Below are positions 5,110-5,940 of a stretch of DNA of 5,940 bases, in pieces. The translations under genes were made by a program, and so were the position numbers. Below the pieces are notes generated by a model. The model was given only the letters and a program-made list of their open reading frames with translations. It was not told where the DNA came from and searched no databases. This stretch comes from Candidatus Aminicenantota bacterium. Lineage in GTDB: Bacteria > Acidobacteriota > Aminicenantia > Aminicenantales > Aminicenantaceae. Position 1 is the first letter of the stretch; each line of letters starts with the position of its first letter. The DNA lies in the NCBI GenBank assembly GCA_030617525.1, contig JAUWVG010000175.1:1-5940 (forward strand). Reading direction: 5' to 3'.

Positions 5110-5940
5110 CTAGCGGCGGACAACACTTTTCTTTACAAGAGGCTCCCAGGACTCATCGATCTCCAGAATTTTCACTTGACTAAGATCAGCTGTCCCCAGT
5201 CCCAATTGTCCGGCCTTTTCGAGAGTCGGTAATATTGCTGCCGGAAGGAAACTGGAATCATGAATTCCAAGAATCCGCTCGGCGCAGTAGGCATCAACGG
5301 CCACCATGTCCCCGCTGAAAACCAGCCTATTGATCCCTTTTTTAATTTGTGCATCTGGTGCAGCCAGAGTCGGTCCATTGCCTATCATAATATGACGGGC
5401 ATCGACGATTGTGAGCTCCGGATTAATCAATGCCGCTATATCCGCCAATTCTTCGATAAATGCTGTAGAATAATCGGGATTGCGGTGCACATAACCCCGC
5501 GTCCCGGAAACCGAACGCCCTTGGAGGGCACCAAAGTTGTTTTTGATGGCACATGTCATGAAGGCACTGCCGTGGCGTTTGAGGTTGCAGAGATTGACAA
5601 GGATTGGGGCGTCATAAACCGGAGAAAACACCTTAAAATCCGGCACGGCCGGGCTCCACGTACTTTGCCGCACATTGTAAACACCTGAGGAGGGTGTTTC
5701 AAAATTGATCAAATCCGCACCCGATCCTACAACCGCATTTCCAAGGTCCAGTTCTTCATAAATGAGGGTCTGATCTTCTCCACCCTGATCGCCCACACTC
5801 ACTCGTTCGGCCACATCTTTGAGCAAATAGATGAGCTCGCGTATAGTATCTGGGCTGGACATTGTCGGGTATTGAGGAGAGCCGGAAGCTGATTCGCGCA
5901 GCACCAAATTGGGTTTTATCATCACATCCTGGCGTGAAGT
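5110..5940 (-). CDS. DUF362 domain protein, 5' end outside window
   Basis: The minus-strand frame is open from the window edge to TAG at 5112-5110, giving 276 residues without a true start. An internal GTG at 5925 falls inside the family motif 'DVMIKPNLV' and is not a start. Other landmarks fit DUF362: 'VSVGDQGG', 'PILVNLCNLKRHG', 'MTCAIKNNFGALQGR' (the K-N-x-F-G block), 'LTIVDARHIMIGNGP' and 'DMVAVDAYCAERILG'. The family's biochemical role is poorly defined; many members are linked with iron-sulfur proteins or carry a ferredoxin module. In the visible part only three scattered cysteines occur (in LCNLK, MTCAIK and AYCAE) and there is no CxxCxxC cluster, so no C-terminal ferredoxin domain is attached. 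An N-terminal signal sequence cannot be checked. It is upstream of, and co-directional with, the peptidase gene. Confidence 0.8.
   Translation of the reverse strand, partial: TSRQDVMIKPNLVLRESASGSPQYPTMSSPDTIRELIYLLKDVAERVSVGDQGGEDQTLIYEELDLGNAVVGSGADLINFETPSSGVYNVRQSTWSPAVPDFKVFSPVYDAPILVNLCNLKRHGSAFMTCAIKNNFGALQGRSVSGTRGYVHRNPDYSTAFIEELADIAALINPELTIVDARHIMIGNGPTLAAPDAQIKKGINRLVFSGDMVAVDAYCAERILGIHDSSFLPAAILPTLEKAGQLGLGTADLSQVKILEIDESWEPLVKKSVVRR

Noticed and set aside
5260..5688. Plus-strand open frame of 142 codons opposite the DUF362 gene
   Set aside because: The opposite strand carries all DUF362 motifs, and the plus-strand product shows no family features.

Overview
This 5,940-base window comes from a bacterium with moderate GC content. 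It holds five genes and one short, non-coding, inverted-repeat element. Two of the genes encode lipoproteins, and one of those carries a SPOR plus NlpC/P60 cell-wall module, so a diderm (Gram-negative type) bacterium is most likely. I cannot fix the phylum. No tRNA, rRNA, CRISPR array or transposase gene is visible.

Layout, left to right. (1) Bases 1-459 (+) are the 3' end of a gene whose protein ends in an F5/8 type C (discoidin-like) domain. (2) Bases 443-1957 (-) encode a PLP-dependent decarboxylase of the diaminopimelate/ornithine/arginine group, larger than usual. Its 3' end overlaps the first gene tail to tail by 17 bases. (3) The divergent intergenic region 1958-2289 holds a MITE-like element with imperfect terminal inverted repeats (core 2019-2216) and three internal perfect hairpins, with a weak putative promoter on each side. 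(4) Bases 2290-4140 (+) encode a 616-residue lipoprotein. It has an N-terminal domain resembling the DUF6786/mutarotase-like family and three C-terminal tandem repeats of about 65 residues that share an RGH motif. (5) Bases 4248-5024 (-) encode a lipoprotein with a SPOR domain followed by an NlpC/P60 peptidase domain. (6) Bases 5110-5940 (-) encode a DUF362-family protein whose 5' end lies beyond the window.

The neighbours do not form an obvious single pathway. The decarboxylase and the NlpC/P60 peptidase both touch diaminopimelate chemistry in principle (lysine synthesis and cleavage of DAP-containing peptidoglycan). They sit in separate transcription units, so a functional link is speculative. 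Three gene starts were revised to downstream codons on ribosome-binding-site, signal-peptide or promoter evidence (1957, 2290 and 5024). The DUF362 gene was extended to the window edge because its frame is open and the family motif crosses the apparent start.

The points most worth a second look are the MITE-like element and its closeness to the lipoprotein promoter, the atypical histidine motif and insertion in the decarboxylase, and the RGH-repeat lipoprotein.
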